From: Saccoglossus kowalevskii
Lineage: Eukaryota; Hemichordata; Enteropneusta; Harrimaniidae
Reading direction: 5' to 3'
NCBI RefSeq assembly: GCF_000003605.2
Contig: NW_003151782.1
Location: 107,545 to 171,544 of the forward strand
Length of the DNA stretch: 64,000 nt
Both the position numbers and the translations under genes were made by a program. The stretch's first letter is position 1, and each line of letters begins with the position of its first letter. The notes under the pieces are model-generated. The model was not told where the DNA came from. It saw only the letters and a program-made list of their open reading frames with translations, and did no database searches. Below are positions 1-13,945 of the stretch, piece after piece.

Positions 1-599
1 CATGTACGATGACTAATAATTATATAATATTGAGGGATAAAAGCGTAAGTGTTAATACACCAGTACCAACATGGGACAGGGAAATCGATATATACTTTCC
101 AATTTTGCGATGGTAATTACGTTGCTAGAGCGAACAATTGCATGCAGTGTATTTAGATGTAATAAATGTACCACGTAACCGAAGATCGAGAAGTGGCATG
201 TGACGTGTATCACTACCGACAATGTTATTGTCTTGAATCAGCATAAAATGCACGAATCCGACATGAAATATTTAACAATGCAAGACTTACTGTTAATGGT
301 GCAGAATACGACCTGGGCAATAAGTAATTCCCTAGTGGTATTTGTTATAATATCGCGCCATCGAAACGACAGAACCGTCTACGTGTAATGAATGAGTGAT
401 TGAATGAAACGCAGTTTTACAGCAAGGATATTTTGGACTTAGTATATTACGATGAATCGTTAGTTTAAGTTTGTCTGAAATTTCGTCGATGTAAATTCCC
501 CCAACTGTCAACATGTATTGTCTTAATCGTCTAGTATTATAAGACATCCCATATATGCACTCAGTATGCGCTAATGAATCGTTCACGTTTTCTACTTAG
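1..599. other. Intron or 5' region of gene A, no exon recognised
   Basis: This stretch lies just upstream of the first recognisable exon of gene A. In the paralogue the matching intron is about 560 bases and is preceded by an 89-base linker exon. I looked for a counterpart of that linker exon and did not find one. It probably lies just outside the window. Short open frames on both strands here resemble nothing I know. Confidence 0.4.
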
Positions 600-2996
600 C
601 TGGCGTTGGAAACTATACGACACACTTTAGTTACCAGCAGCGGGAGTGTAGACCAGAAAACTGTGTCTGGTCTATTAACAGAGGTGTTGACGTTACTTCA
701 AGACCCGTTAGAACAACTGAGCTCTACGGCTATTACATACTTAGTTGACATTGTCATGGCATTAGCTCGAATGAGTAGTACATCAGAAGATATTTTCGAG
801 GTAATACTGTCCTCGATTTCAATTTAAATTCGGGATTTGTTTATTGATATGTAATTGCTCGTACTATTTTTAACCAAATATCATTACTTGGTAAACTGAC
901 CCTTTTCAACTGATAAAAAGACATTATTTTTTAGCTTTTTCAGAAATTGCTGTGGCTGTGCGATTTTGTTCTTTTGGAGAATAATCAAGAAGCATTGCTT
1001 AATGATGTAAGTAATGTCAAAAAATTACACTTAATATTGGAGTAATTTAATAATAAAACACTATGACTTTACAGCAATACGCACACTGATACTCTCGAAC
1101 GTTCTAATGTCGCGAAGGATCGATTTCAAACATACATTTCAGCAATCATGGTATAAACAGTCAATTGAGCACGCTTGAACGTTGGCCTTACGGGTATCAT
1201 GGATCTCACCAAGTTATTACAGCCATAACTCACACAACATGTGCTCAATATTATGGACACACTGCCTGTTTTATCTTGTGTATGTTATATTTTGTTATGA
1301 AGTTCGCATATAGATAGAAAAAAATATTCCCCGTTGTTATTTTCGTTTTACAAATATTTAATAAAAAGGATAGTCAAATATAACAATTTATAATGTTTAC
1401 TTTGTCTTAGGAATGAGTCCTTAGATTTATAGATATTTTGCTTTTTCACTATTATTCCAGAAATAAGATTACTGATCTATCTACGATTGTTTTTATGTGT
1501 GTGGAAGTTGTATATTTAAATGCTATACATAAATGTCTGAATCATTATTAATACATTTGACATATTCTCGAATACAATGTAGTAGTTATCTATTTCTAAT
1601 ACCTCACATTGCAAATTGAATACAAATATTATAATGATAACGCATGGTACATTTCAGATCAGCGATGAAACATTTGCCGAAATACTCGAACTAACGGATA
1701 CACTGAGTTCATTAGCTACTTCAGAACTTATGAATGAAGACGTTTTTACTAAAGATAATTTAGGTATGTCATTCAACCATATATGGTCTATACTAACTGC
1801 CTAGTTATTCTGATTCGGGAAATCAACAGATGACGAAAGCATTTATGTGCATGTGTTATAAAATAGAGTGTTTTGAATGCTTGAATTTAAGTTGTTTTTG
1901 TCTGATCGTTCATTTTATTAACTTAAATTTAAATAGTATGGCGTATTTAAAAAAGATAAAAAAAAAGTAAAATTGGCGATCGTTGCAGTATATTTTTGTA
2001 AATGACTGAAGATAATTATTGTTTATTATTAATATTAAAATGTCGTTTTGCTTTTGTTTTTTGTGCGCCGTTTTGATAACTCGACTCAGGTGCGATACAA
2101 GCATATTTAAACAGCGGTGTCTTGGGATTTATGTTGAGGTGAAAGCCCTCGACCTGTTGACTCGATCACCGTTAAAAAGCTTCTATTTTATACTAATGCG
2201 CATTTGCGTCAATCACACGTCACTTTTAAGGAAGGCGAGTACCAAAGAGTTTTAGTTTTGAGATAATATATTAAAAATGATGTATACTCGCCCATGAATA
2301 ATGAGTCTAATATGTGGTTTGCATTCATCAATCGTTATTTTTCGAAAGCGGGCGTACTGTATATTACAATCTCTGTTTATACTAGGTAGTAACTGGTCCT
2401 ATTCATGCTATTTACCTGAATAAGTAATTCTTTACTTATATATATATATAAACCAGACGTCTTTTGTATTTGTAATATTTGTTGATCTGACTGTACATTT
2501 GGGTTTATTTTCATGACAACGTTGTGTATCAAATGTCGATAATTGCATCATGAAAACTATTATAACCCACAATTGATGTAGAAACAACAATCATTATATA
2601 TAAATAAAAGTGATTGACTAACTAACTCAAACACACAGAATGAAAACTTAAATCACCTTTAAAACGGGAAAGGAAGTTATGATTCAGTACTTAGAATGGC
2701 GGAATATGAACGCTGAAAGGAAAGTGTCGATGGGAAATTGGAAGTTGCATTTACAGTGGAAGTAGTTACTGAAAGTTCAATTAAACACGACATTAGATAA
2801 TAACAGGTAAATTCTAAATAAAACCGGAATATCAAGGCCGCTGAAAGGAAATAATTGAAACGTATGCTTTATAATTCATTAAATGAATGGATATGAATGG
2901 TTTATTTGAGTGTACAAACTGAATCATTCCATTACATAGATACAATTCAAAGATGAAGGTGATTAATATTCAGATATATAAACCCATCCGTCGCCG

Positions 2997-3032
<36 letters not shown>

Positions 3033-6000
3033 TATATATACAATACTATATATATATATATGATTCGCCGTAGAACTTAGTCGAATCCGCTCATGACTCA
3101 TGAACTATACGTTAGTTGTATATTTGTCTCGTGTTGATATATACTATTTGACTACGGAGATATTACTTATACTCAGTCATTACTATTCGTATTTATTATT
3201 TTGTAGATGTGCATATATTTCGTGACATTAATCCAAATGGACAGGATTATTACATTGAAGTAAAAGGATCGGAGTATTCGAGTTCAATTATATTACCAAA
3301 GGAAATATTTGGCCAATCAAAAGGTACAGTTTGAATAGGTTGCATGTACTTTTATTTACAGTATATAACATTCAGTTATCTCCATTATGTCTCACATTGT
3401 TTGGTGAATGAAACAACTGTGAAGCTTATCATGTAATTGTTCAGTTTTGCCGGCAATTCGAATGGTAAACTATTTTAAAGTTGAATTGTTTCGTTTTTCA
3501 ATAAAAAAAACATGTGCATAAATCGGTATTGTTTTCAGTGTGTCCGAGATTTGTTGCATAAACCGATCATTAAGAGTATTTGAAACAGAATCATCTTTGT
3601 ACTTTGGCAATAAATGCATATGAAAGTTGGCGTCAGTTGTGTTGCATCTTTAACTGAAAATAGTTATTTTGCGGGGCATCACTTATTCAGCGTTTCATTC
3701 GGTTGGCTGTGGCACAATGGCACAACGCCAAAAGTTCACTCTGACATAGATTTTATGTTGGCCGCAACATGTCCTTCCGCTATATATTATCAATAACTGT
3801 ATTTAATATAATCGCCACACGAGTAACAATTCGAATTATTAGAATCAGCATGTTGTCTACGTGACTAATTGGTTGAACTCCTTATCGTTGTAGGTACATT
3901 AGGCGTATTGGTAGTGAAAACGTTATACGTCACGTCATCTAAGCGTGCATTTGTAGACGATTTAACCTCAGAAAAGTTCAACAGTTTGATGTATTCCGTA
4001 TCATTCACAAGAGATGATGGTGAGAAGAGTGAATTTGGGGAAGATGTTATCACATTTTATTTTCAAAACGTAGAGGTAAAGCCATGATATGTATTTGTTT
4101 TTCTTAAGCGGTATTTGGATTGTGGTAAACAAATATTGGGAATCAAGTTAAATGATACTAACATGGAGAGAGTTCATCAAGAAATCGCAGATTTTTGAAA
4201 TAATTAAGGAAATGCGTTTCTTGGATCAGCTGCCAGCCGCGATAGATAAGATCTATTCATTAATGTTATTATAACATGTTTCAAAATAAGATAATTAGGA
4301 AAGAGTGTTAATTACAGTATACAGGTCTTTGTTATGTTGATCCAAGGCATTTAACCGCACACTACCGATAAGCTCAGTGCATTTGCCCAGTTGCGAGTTC
4401 AAATTTTGAGTTTCTTGTTTATATGTTGTGCCTGTAATTTTGATAAGTTTTACGCGCATTCCCTTTTTTCGTTTATGATATTTTTACGATCGTTTCGTTC
4501 TTGAGTTCGCCTCTTATATGCTGATACGCTGATCGAACGTTGAAAGAGATGCTCAGATTTATCTGTGAGTTAAATGTATAAACGTGTATGTATGTGGAAA
4601 TATTGGCTTCCTAAAGGAGATTGGTATCTGGTACCTATGGGCGCTTACTACCTCGTGTCGATTTATACGAGTGTCAAAAGCTTGGTCGTTGTCCTGTTTT
4701 AATTGGTAACTTAGACCCGGGTAACTAGATAAGTTATCATTATGATAACCCACTCAAGTAAACACATGTTTGTGTTTTTTATTATTATGGACCGGTTACA
4801 CCCAAGTAGTTAGATGAATGGGGATTGTGATTCACCACAGTACATGATATGCGCAATCGTTTAAGTACGAATAACAGTGTTGGTTGCGTGCGAACATATC
4901 ATTTTGATTCGTATGTTTCGATGCAGCTTGTCTCTGAAAAAATCGTCACGGAACATTTCGCATGGATGGGTACCATGTTTATATTATCTGTTTCATCAAT
5001 CATTTACTTAAAACGACATCACGTGTATCGCGCATGGCTGCATCGTGTATTTCCTTTGTTGCGTTTCAAACATACTGCAAACAGTGATGCACTGTACCAT
5101 AGTTACCGGCAGTATCATGTATTGTCCTTACTGCATAAAAGTTCAGTATGTTTACTTCAGTGCAATCGGTAATAACTCTGGTGAGCATAACTCAGCGAGT
5201 GTGTCATCTTTCACATCACCGTGTGTATTGTTTCGAATAATATGGTTACCTAGGTGGGGGAACATTCGACGCGACGACGGAGAAGAGTTAATCGCTATTT
5301 GAGAGACATTATTTATATTTATTCTACAGAATCCAACTGAATCCCAACGATGTGCATTCTGGGATCCCGATATCAGGTGACTGTCAATATTCGTTAAATT
5401 GAGTTACGATTGTTTTTCTGCTATTTTACACGGAATACCTTATAATGATGTTTTATCTCGTTTGTTAAGTGAGTGGTCAGTTGTTGGATGTTATTTGGAT
5501 GACGATGCCAGTAATTCATCACATACCGTGTGTCATTGCAATCATCTTACTAACTTTGCAATTTTGATGCAATTCACTGAGGTAAGAAGTTAATGAATAT
5601 TTAAATTATTTATCAATTGGAACATTCTAAATATACGTAATCATGAGTTAAACATAGATACCATTGAACTGTACAAATTAAATCGCTAATCTGGAAATCG
5701 CCACATATGACAGGAAAAACGATCAACTAGTGAATCAAATTCAGTCCCAGTTTTATGAAATCGGATATTATAAGTTGTAAATGAGAGAAATCTTAAAAAC
5801 AACTAATACGAGTCATTGTATTCAGAACGCCGCGATGTACGGCGATAAATGAGTCTTAGCAGGAGAACTAGATAAGTGTTAGTTTCAACGGGAGATAAGT
5901 GTGAATTTGAATGGAAGATAAGTGAGATTGAGCGGGGATAAGCATGAGTTTGAGCAAAAGACACGTGAGAGTGAACGGAGCTCATTGTGAGTTTGAACGA

Positions 6001-9000
6001 ATATGAGTTTGAGCAGGAGATAAGTGATACAGGTTTGAGCTGGGATGTAAGTTTGATTGGACGTTAAGAGAAATTTTGAGCGGGATATGAGTGTGTTTTG
6101 AACTGAAGATTAAGTGAGATTGTGTGGAAATATTTGTGTGATTCAGCGGTAGATAAATGTGAGTTTGAGCGGAGATAAGTGCGAGTTTGCGCGGGAGATA
6201 GCTGTGAGTTTGGGCATGAGATTAGTATAAGTTTGACCTTGAGATAAGTGTGAGTTTCAGAAGAAGAGGAGTGAGATTGAGTGGAGTTCCAGTGAGAGAA
6301 AGGTGAAAGTTTGATCGAAAGGTAAGTGGGAGTTTGAGAGGGAGATGGGTGTGATTTGAGCAGAAAATAAGTGAGATTGTGCGGGAGGTATATTTGAGTT
6401 AGAGCATGAGATAAATGGGTTTGAGGGGGATGAATGTGAGTTTCAGTTGTAGGTATTTTGAATTAGAGCGGAAAATAAGTGTGTGTTTGACCATGAGATA
6501 AGTGTGAGTATGAAGGGAAATACAAGTGATTTTCAGCGGCTGATAAGTGTTAGTGAAATGTAAGTTTGAGTTTGAGCTGAAGCTTTTTGTGAGTTTGATA
6601 GAAGACAAGTGAGATTGAGTGGAGTTTCAGTGGAGATTAGTGAGAGTTAGATTGACAGATAAGTGAGAGTTTGAGCTGGAGATGAGTATCGTTTGAGCGA
6701 GATTGAACTCTGGATAAGCGGTAATTCGAGCATAGGATAAGTACGAGTTTGATTGGGAAATAAGTTTGAGTTTGAGCTGAGATAATGTGAGTTTACGCGA
6801 GAGTAGAGTGCGAGTTCGAGCAGGCGATAAATTGGTTTGAGTGGAAAAAAATGTGATTGATCGACGATAATTATGAGTTTCAGGGGTACTTGTGAGTTTG
6901 AACGAATATAAAGTGTTTGAGCATGGGTTAAGTGTAAGATTTAGCGGGCATATGTTTGGGGTTGAGCGGGGGTATATGTGAGTTTGAGTAGAAGGTCAAG
7001 TGTGAGTTTTAGCTGGGGATACGAGTGTATTAGAATGGATAATACATGTGAGTTTGAGCACACAAGATGAGTTTTAGCAGAAGATATTTGTGAGTTTGAG
7101 CATCCCGTCCCGAATTTGAGTAGCAAATAGGTGTGACTTTGAGTATGAGTTGAATGAGAGATAAGGGTGAATTTATGCTGATGATTATTGTGAGTTTGGG
7201 CGGGAGATTAAAATGAGTTTGTCCTGGAGATAAGTGTGAGTTTCAGCAAGAGATGTCAGATTCAGTGGGAGGTAAGTGTGAGTTGGAGCGGAATATTAGT
7301 GTGAATTTGAGTGGGAGATAAGTGTAAGTTTGATCGGATATAAGTGTTGATCATGAGATAAGTATGAATTTGAGCATGAGATTAGTGTGAGTTTCAACGG
7401 GAGTAAGTTTGAGTTTGAGCGGGGAGTAAGTGGCACTTTGAATGGCGGGTAAACATGAGTTTGAGCGGGAGGTATGTGTGAGTTTGAATGAGGGTGAGTG
7501 TGAGTTTGAACGTAAAATAAGTGTCAATTCGAGCTGGAAATAAGTGAGGGTTTGAGATACGGGTAAGTGTGAGTTTGAGTGGGAGCGGGAGATAAGTGTG
7601 AGTTTAAGCAAGAGGTAAGTGTGAGTTTGAGCGAGCAATAAGTGTGAGTTTGAGAGAAGTGTAACTGTGAGTTTGAGAGAAGTGTAACTGTGAGTTTGAG
7701 AGAAGTGTAACTGTGAGTTTGAGCGTGAGATAAGTGTCACTTCGAGCTAGAAATAAGTGGGGTTTTGAGAGAAGGGTAAGTGTGAGTTTGAGAAATGGTT
7801 AAATGTGAGTTTGAGCGGGAGATAAGTATGAGTTCGAGAGAAGGTTTAGTATGAATTTGAACAGGAGACAAGTGCAAGTTTGAGAAGGATATAAGTGAGT
7901 TTAAGCGGGAGATGAGTGTGAGTTTGAGCGAAGAGTACGTGTGAGTTTGAAAATGAGATATGTGTCAATTCAGGATGAGAGAAGGGCCAGTGTGAGTTTA
8001 AGAGGAAGATAAGTGTGGGTTTGTGAAAATGTAAGTTCGAATTTAAGCAAGAGATAAGTGTGGGTTTGAGATGGTGGTAATATACAGTTTGGGCGGCAGT
8101 GTGAGTTTGAGCGGAAGATAAGTGTGAGTTTGAGAAGAAGTAGGATCTCTCTCAATTTGCTCTTTGACAGATTTACGCCGTTCTCATAGTAACCATTATT
8201 AATATTATATTATCATCGTGGAATATTGCAAAGTTTAGTGACGTAATTTCCTTTGCGCTGTTGTGGATAAACATAATTATTATGTGACACAAAAAAGGAA
8301 TATGACATTTAAAGCGACACGGTATCTCAGTGAAGGTGTGATTACAATAGAATAGACAAATGGGCAATGTTTTCTCAATAATTAAGTCATCATAAGAAAT
8401 TATATGATACCCGTAGCAGTAATATATATTTACATTCGCTTGGACGCACAAGCAATATATTTAGACTACTTGTAATGTTTATTAATTGTCACATCATACG
8501 TACACATATATTTTTTTACTGACAATTTAATATATTTGTTATTTAAATGGCTATTTATATGATTTATACACTTCAAATACATATGTTTAAAGGGCATGGG
8601 TTGTCATGCCGCGCATGTGCGACACTTAATATAACATTGTTTTCCCCCACAATCCAATGCGCCCTTCCAATGGAAATCATGAGTACGAGTTTTGACCTGG
8701 GTGCAAGATGTACTAATTACCGCCCGTGACTCTTTCGATACCTTCCAATCGCCAAGGAAATGCCATTGTTTGAGCTTAGTAACGTATCAGTCTGTACTCG
8801 CTGGTCTGTGCAACATTCACCGCCCTTTAATATAGAACACCTAGCATACGTTTAAAACGCGAAATAAAAATTGCATACCATGAATAATGGTAGACTTTTA
8901 GGCATTGCTGTTACGAATACAACGTTTGTATTGTCCTCGTCCAAATATATTCACTGAATATTTTTGTTCTGTAGCCGATTGACCTTGGAGTTCATGACGA

Positions 9001-12000
9001 TGTCTTGGAATATCTGACATATATTGGAACGAGTATTTCCGTGTTATGTCTTGTCATAACACTGCTGATTTATTTGCTTGGAAAGTAAGTGTGATATCGT
9101 ACGACGTGTCGTTGTCATTGCACTTTGATTGGTGTCTCATGCCATGCCTAGTTATAGACAGTATAACATATAACAAGAATTTAAAATACGTTTGGTGTTA
9201 CCGACCTTCAATACAAATTGCCATTCTTGTGAGTTGCGCCATCTAACGGTGAAGTGTTTTTGTGGCGTAAACTTGAATAAGAATAATGATCCCCGTCGTT
9301 ACGTCGATATTGTCGCGACTTCACAGCTGAACAGTGTTGTATATTTCACGTTAACGTCACAGAATCGTCACAAGAGGGCGATTTTATTGAATAATGAGGA
9401 TTAGTTTAGATGTATTAAAGTATGCCTGATTGAAACTATATTGGATTACAAAATATTATATACATATATTATTGTATTCTCATTTTCCAGCAAATGGTGA
9501 ATGATGGCTGACATGTATGCGTACATCACTGTAAATTATTTTGTTTTCTATTAAATGTGATCGCTCAGTGTACTGTATAGATACGTATCACAGCTAACCA
9601 CGTGTATCGTTCTTTGACAGGTTATTGAAATCTGAACGAATTATCTTACATTCTAACCTTGCAATGGCGTTATTGATGGGACAGGTGTTGTTCATTAGCG
9701 GCGTCGATGCGACATCAAATTCGGTTAGTAAGACTACACTGGCTGCAAGCGTATATTACCCGCTTAGATATGAACTGCAGCAATTAGAACGTTACAGCGA
9801 CTCGTTTATTCAGCGTTAAAATGCTTTTGTCGCCATTACCCGTAATGTGTCTTTTGTGTGTCTCACTATATACGTAAACGTTGTTATCGAAGCCATTACA
9901 AGTTGAATTGCTCTTAATTACCCCGTTTATATTATCACATTCGAAAACCACAATCTTTTGTCTATGTCAAGTCAACGATTTATAACATCTCAATTTACTA
10001 TTCATTCACAAGTCCATTTGTACAGCCATAGCTGTCCTGCTACACTATTTCTTCTTGGCGGCTTTCGCGTGGATGCTTGTAGAAGGAATCCACCTGTACA
10101 TGAAATCAGCAATGGTGTTTGGTAGACATATCAAAACATGGATTTACCTCCTCTTGGGATGGGGTAAGTAGCAACTGTTGCGATATCTGGAATCTAATAA
10201 CATAGTACTGGGTATGTAATCTGATATATATGATAACTGTATAAGAATAATACATTTGGTATTATCGTGTGTTCTGAGCATATAGCCATTTTGACGCATA
10301 TTACATCATTAGTTATGCACAATGTGTAATTATACTTTAAGTCGATTTTAATTACCTCTTTGTTACTAGGACTCCCTCTTGTTATTGTTGGCGTAACGTT
10401 TGCTATTCGGTATGATGGTTATGGTGCTGAAGGAAGTGGCAAATGCTGGCTCGCTACAGAAGCTGGTTTAAGCTGGGCATTTATTGGCCCTGTACTGGCA
10501 ATCATCCTGGTAATTAAATGTTTCATGTATACGACTGCATGTTTGTAATTTCAAAAACGTGATTATTTCTAAATACTTTATATTCCATAACTGCTAGTCT
10601 CAATACGTATATACACTCACGTTGAAACACGAGACACGATTTTGTAAAAGTTACAATTTACTTGTTAAATAATACTATATTATTAACACAAACTATGTTC
10701 AATGATAATCTATTTCTCAGATAAATACGGTACTTCTCATCTTAGTAATTCGTGTCTTTATGACGCTGAAGGCTAATGCAGACAAGTCCGAAGTTCAACG
10801 TATTCGGTGAGTATATCTGACAATTCCTCACTTTATCCAAGCGTTTAAACCGATACACAGTTATAACTAAAATATAACTATTATTTAATAATAAAACTAA
10901 TATTATGTTTCCTGAATTCAGAACTGGTATCCGTGCAATTCTGATGCTCCAACCACTGCTAGGTATATCCTGGTTATTTGGAATATTCAGTGTAAACGAA
11001 CATACTATTATGTTCCAGTATTTGTTTGTGATCTGCAACTCCCTCCAGGTGTGTAATTAGTCAAAATAATGTGTACATATTATAAACTCTAGCCATAATG
11101 CGCAAAATTGAGTTATGATTGACTTTTCTTTTGATCTCATTTTCTTGTTTCAGGGTGTGTTTATATTCATATGCCATTGCCTGACAAATGAAGAGGTGAG
11201 CACTCACTTATTTTATTTGCGACCAAACAATTGTATATTCACCAGCAATCATTGAAATCAACACATATTCATTCGAATACTCATTCACTTATATAATGAT
11301 TTTGTTGATATTGTTAAAACTATTTCTTCTTTTCAATCAGGTAAAGTCCATCTTCTTGAAGAAGTACAAAAAAATGGCATCTTCATCCATCCATACATCT
11401 TCAATGGGAACAGCATCATCGACGCTGACAGAAAGTACACAGGCTACGACAGATGCTAAATATAAAGGTATGGATGCAATCACGCTCACTCTTCAATTAT
11501 TTCACAAAACACTCGGATTTTGAATCTTGATAAGATTCTTAACGTTTTTCGACAATGTAAAATGATATAGATGTAGATTGGTTTGAAAAGTCGAAAACCA
11601 TCTCTCAATGAAATTGGATATCTGATTACAATTTTTCAACTAGTTTACGTAAAATAAAAAACGAGATAATTGGTGTACTACGAATAATGTTCACATTTTG
11701 TGTATGCAGAAAAATTCAAAATTTTCGTGTACGGCCTATGCACTGAAACATTTTTGATGTTTCAACTACATGCGATATACCGTGATGTTGGTTTCATTTA
11801 CAATGCATCTGGTATAAAGTGCTCTATTATACACTAATGGACTTTCATAAATTGTCCCTGCTTCATCGTTATATTAAATTGTGTAAGTAGTTTACGACTT
11901 TTTTAAAGGATCTGGTATAGCTGTCAATAACGACAACAACAAGACAACGTCGTTTGGCTGATGGTAACAAAGTCATATATTTAAAAGAACAACGGAATAC

Positions 12001-12076
12001 TGTCATGTCTCATTGTTACTGTATTATATCTTTTTTTGCAGGTTCGTTCAACAACAAACACGCATGGAAAGAATAA
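600..12076 (+). CDS. Adhesion GPCR (GAIN/GPS-7TM), 5' partial, gene A
   Basis: A class B2 (adhesion) G-protein-coupled receptor that should self-cleave at the GPS and signal through a tethered agonist at the plasma membrane. Exons read from GT-AG sites with continuous phase: 600-800, 944-1006, 1658-1763, 3207-3323, 3894-4075, 5330-5376, 5470-5581, 8975-9084, 9621-9723, 10013-10163, 10370-10509, 10721-10806, 10922-11048, 11154-11195, 11341-11467, 12042-12076 (1749 bases, 582 residues). GAIN spans about residues 1-276. The GPS has C231, W234, W241, C246, C260, C262 and an HL/T site at 264-266 followed by TNFAILM. TM1 starts near 290. TM3 has C350 and [11 protein letters not shown]2 has C423-W424 and TM5 [11 protein letters not shown]6 has [11 protein letters not shown] and TM7 [13 protein letters not shown], closest to latrophilin-type receptors. 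The tail is short and Ser/Thr-rich, ending HAWKE. AATAAA overlaps the stop; later poly(A) candidates are near 12706 and 12878. The N-terminal exons are outside the window. Confidence 0.92.
2999..3062. repeat. (TA)n microsatellite
   Basis: Interrupted TA dinucleotide runs inside the third visible intron of gene A (between exons ending 1763 and starting 3207). Other TA runs occur at about 17764-17788 and 44135-44162. Confidence 0.9.
5850..8142. repeat. 23-bp minisatellite, about 100 diverged copies
   Basis: Tandem array with consensus near GATAAGTGTGAGTTTGAGCG plus 2-3 bases, period about 23. It fills most of the intron between the GPS exon and the TM1 exon of gene A. Copies vary in length and sequence, with locally perfect repeats around 7655-7720. 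Because 23 is not a multiple of 3, three units make a 69-base frame. This leaves long open frames on the minus strand, rich in Ser, Leu and Thr (for example 7351-7740), that are products of the repeat and not genes. Confidence 0.95.
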
Positions 12077-13470
12077 ACTGCTACGTATTAGACATTATGT
12101 TTTATGTAATCAAAACTGAACGCAAAGTGTAGTTATAAGTTACTAACTTTTACTCCGACAATATTGAATCACAAGTTTGTTGTTTGTATTTATTTACAAA
12201 TAAGAGGAATAGTAGTTATTATTTGAACACCATGCGTGTGCTATGAAGGTTGTTAATATGTAGCAAAAGACCGTTCACACATACACTACCATATGAGCAA
12301 GTGACAGTATAAATGATCAAGTAACCTTTTGACGGATATTTTTGACAACCCAATACATTGCAAAGAATCTGGGATACAAGACAATTATCATGCCTGTTCA
12401 ATGGATGGCATATTTGTAGATTCGGTGTACAATGTCTTTGGAATAACTGGTATATTATATTTAAACATGGTGACAATTTTTAATATGTAAAAAAATGTAA
12501 ACATTGTTCTCAAAAATAAGAGAGGGAATACCCCGCTTCCGGTGTAAATAGTGTGAAAACTAAGGTAGGGAACATTTACAAATATTTGTTGATGGGATTT
12601 GTCTGACATTAAATATCGTATGTATTTCATTGATCGACGTCATTGTTGTAGTGTATCAAGTTATAATTATAGTCATAGAATAGCCTCGCATATTCGATAT
12701 CCATTATTAAATAACATATGATCTGCTGTAAATCCTCTTATTGCCTGGCATCGCTATATGGTGTTAAGTTTTTCTTCTCAAAATGGGGTGTTCTTTTTCG
12801 CTTGTTGTGTCATATTATATCATACCTATATGATACCTAGGGGAATGTTCTGTTGAATTCGTCGTTATTGTATTCTTAATAAATCGTCGCTATGCATATT
12901 TAATATGGATGCCCAAGCGTCAGTGATTTTGTTATTTGGAGTTATTGATTTTTATATTTGCATTTCACTGCTTCTGGCTTGTATATTGTTCATGAAATAT
13001 TATATTTAGTTTTTTTTTTTCATAAAAATATCTACGATAATTCTATTCATATATCATATAAGATTATTTAATAAGTGGCCGATTATGGTCACCACGTCTT
13101 TGAAGTTTCCGTCCATTATTCGTGCATGCTATTTATAATATATATAGTGTTATATATTCACATAGATATGATAACGAAGTTTTATAAGCGAATATAATAT
13201 ATATATATATATCACTTTTGAATTTTAACATAATTCTGTCATTACAAATATAATCTTTAACCTCACCGTGGATGTATTTAATAAATGTGTTTGGTGAAAA
13301 TATGTTTATAGACGTGTATTTGCATTATTCATGTAATCACCAATACGGTTGTATCACTGTGTGTGAAGATGGCTGGAGACTGATATATGTCAGAATATAT
13401 TTTAGTAGCAAACCCTTGCATATATGCAACTTGATTAGGTTTGTTACCACTTAGAACACTAGAAAGGCAT
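12077..13470. other. 3' flank of gene A, no gene seen
   Basis: AT-rich DNA downstream of the gene A stop. It should contain the 3' UTR. Candidate poly(A) signals are ATTAAA at 12706-12711 and AATAAA at 12878-12883. Short open frames at 12219-12630 (minus) and 13272-13454 (plus) have no recognisable motif and no splice support. Confidence 0.4.
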
Positions 13471-13945
13471 CACCACAGATGCTGATTATGATATCACAGA
13501 TACTGATTATGATATCACAGATACTGATTATGATATCACAGATGCTGATTATGATATCACAGATGCTGATTATGATATCAGAGAGTCTGATTATGCTAAC
13601 ATAGATGCTGATTATGATATCACAGATGCTGATTATGATATCAGAGAGTCTGATTATGCTAACATAGATGCTGATTATGATATCACAGATGCTGATTATG
13701 CTATCATAGATACTGATTGTGATATTGCAGATGCTTATTATTAAATAATATATGCAGATTATAAAATCGTGAATGCTGATTATATCAGTGATTCTGAATT
13801 AATATGAAAGATGCTGATTATGATATTATATATGCAGATTATAAAACCATAGATGCCGATTATACTGGAGATTCTTATTATGATATCAGAGATTCTGATT
13901 ATGATATCAGAGATTCTGATTATGATATCAGAGATTCTGATTATA
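13471..13945. repeat. 21-bp tandem repeat with 63-bp higher-order unit
   Basis: Repeats of a 21-base unit close to AGATGCTGATTATGATATCA, regular at 13471-13735 and more diverged to about 13945. A variant unit containing GAGAGTCTGATTATGCTAAC recurs every three units (near 13579 and 13642), a 63-base higher-order pattern. Since 21 is divisible by 3, frames stay open on both strands: an acidic heptad like DADYDIT on plus and an Ile-rich one (IIIRISD) on minus. No start codon or flanking splice site supports coding. Confidence 0.93.

Noticed and set aside
4366-4410. tRNA- or SINE-like boxes (GATAAGCTCAGTGC, GAGTTCAAATT)
   Set aside because: The A-like and B-like boxes are too close together and no cloverleaf forms; at most a degraded SINE.
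7351-7740. 129-codon minus-strand open frame
   Set aside because: It is a by-product of the 23-bp minisatellite; its Ser/Leu/Thr repeats follow the DNA repeat and lie in an intron of gene A.
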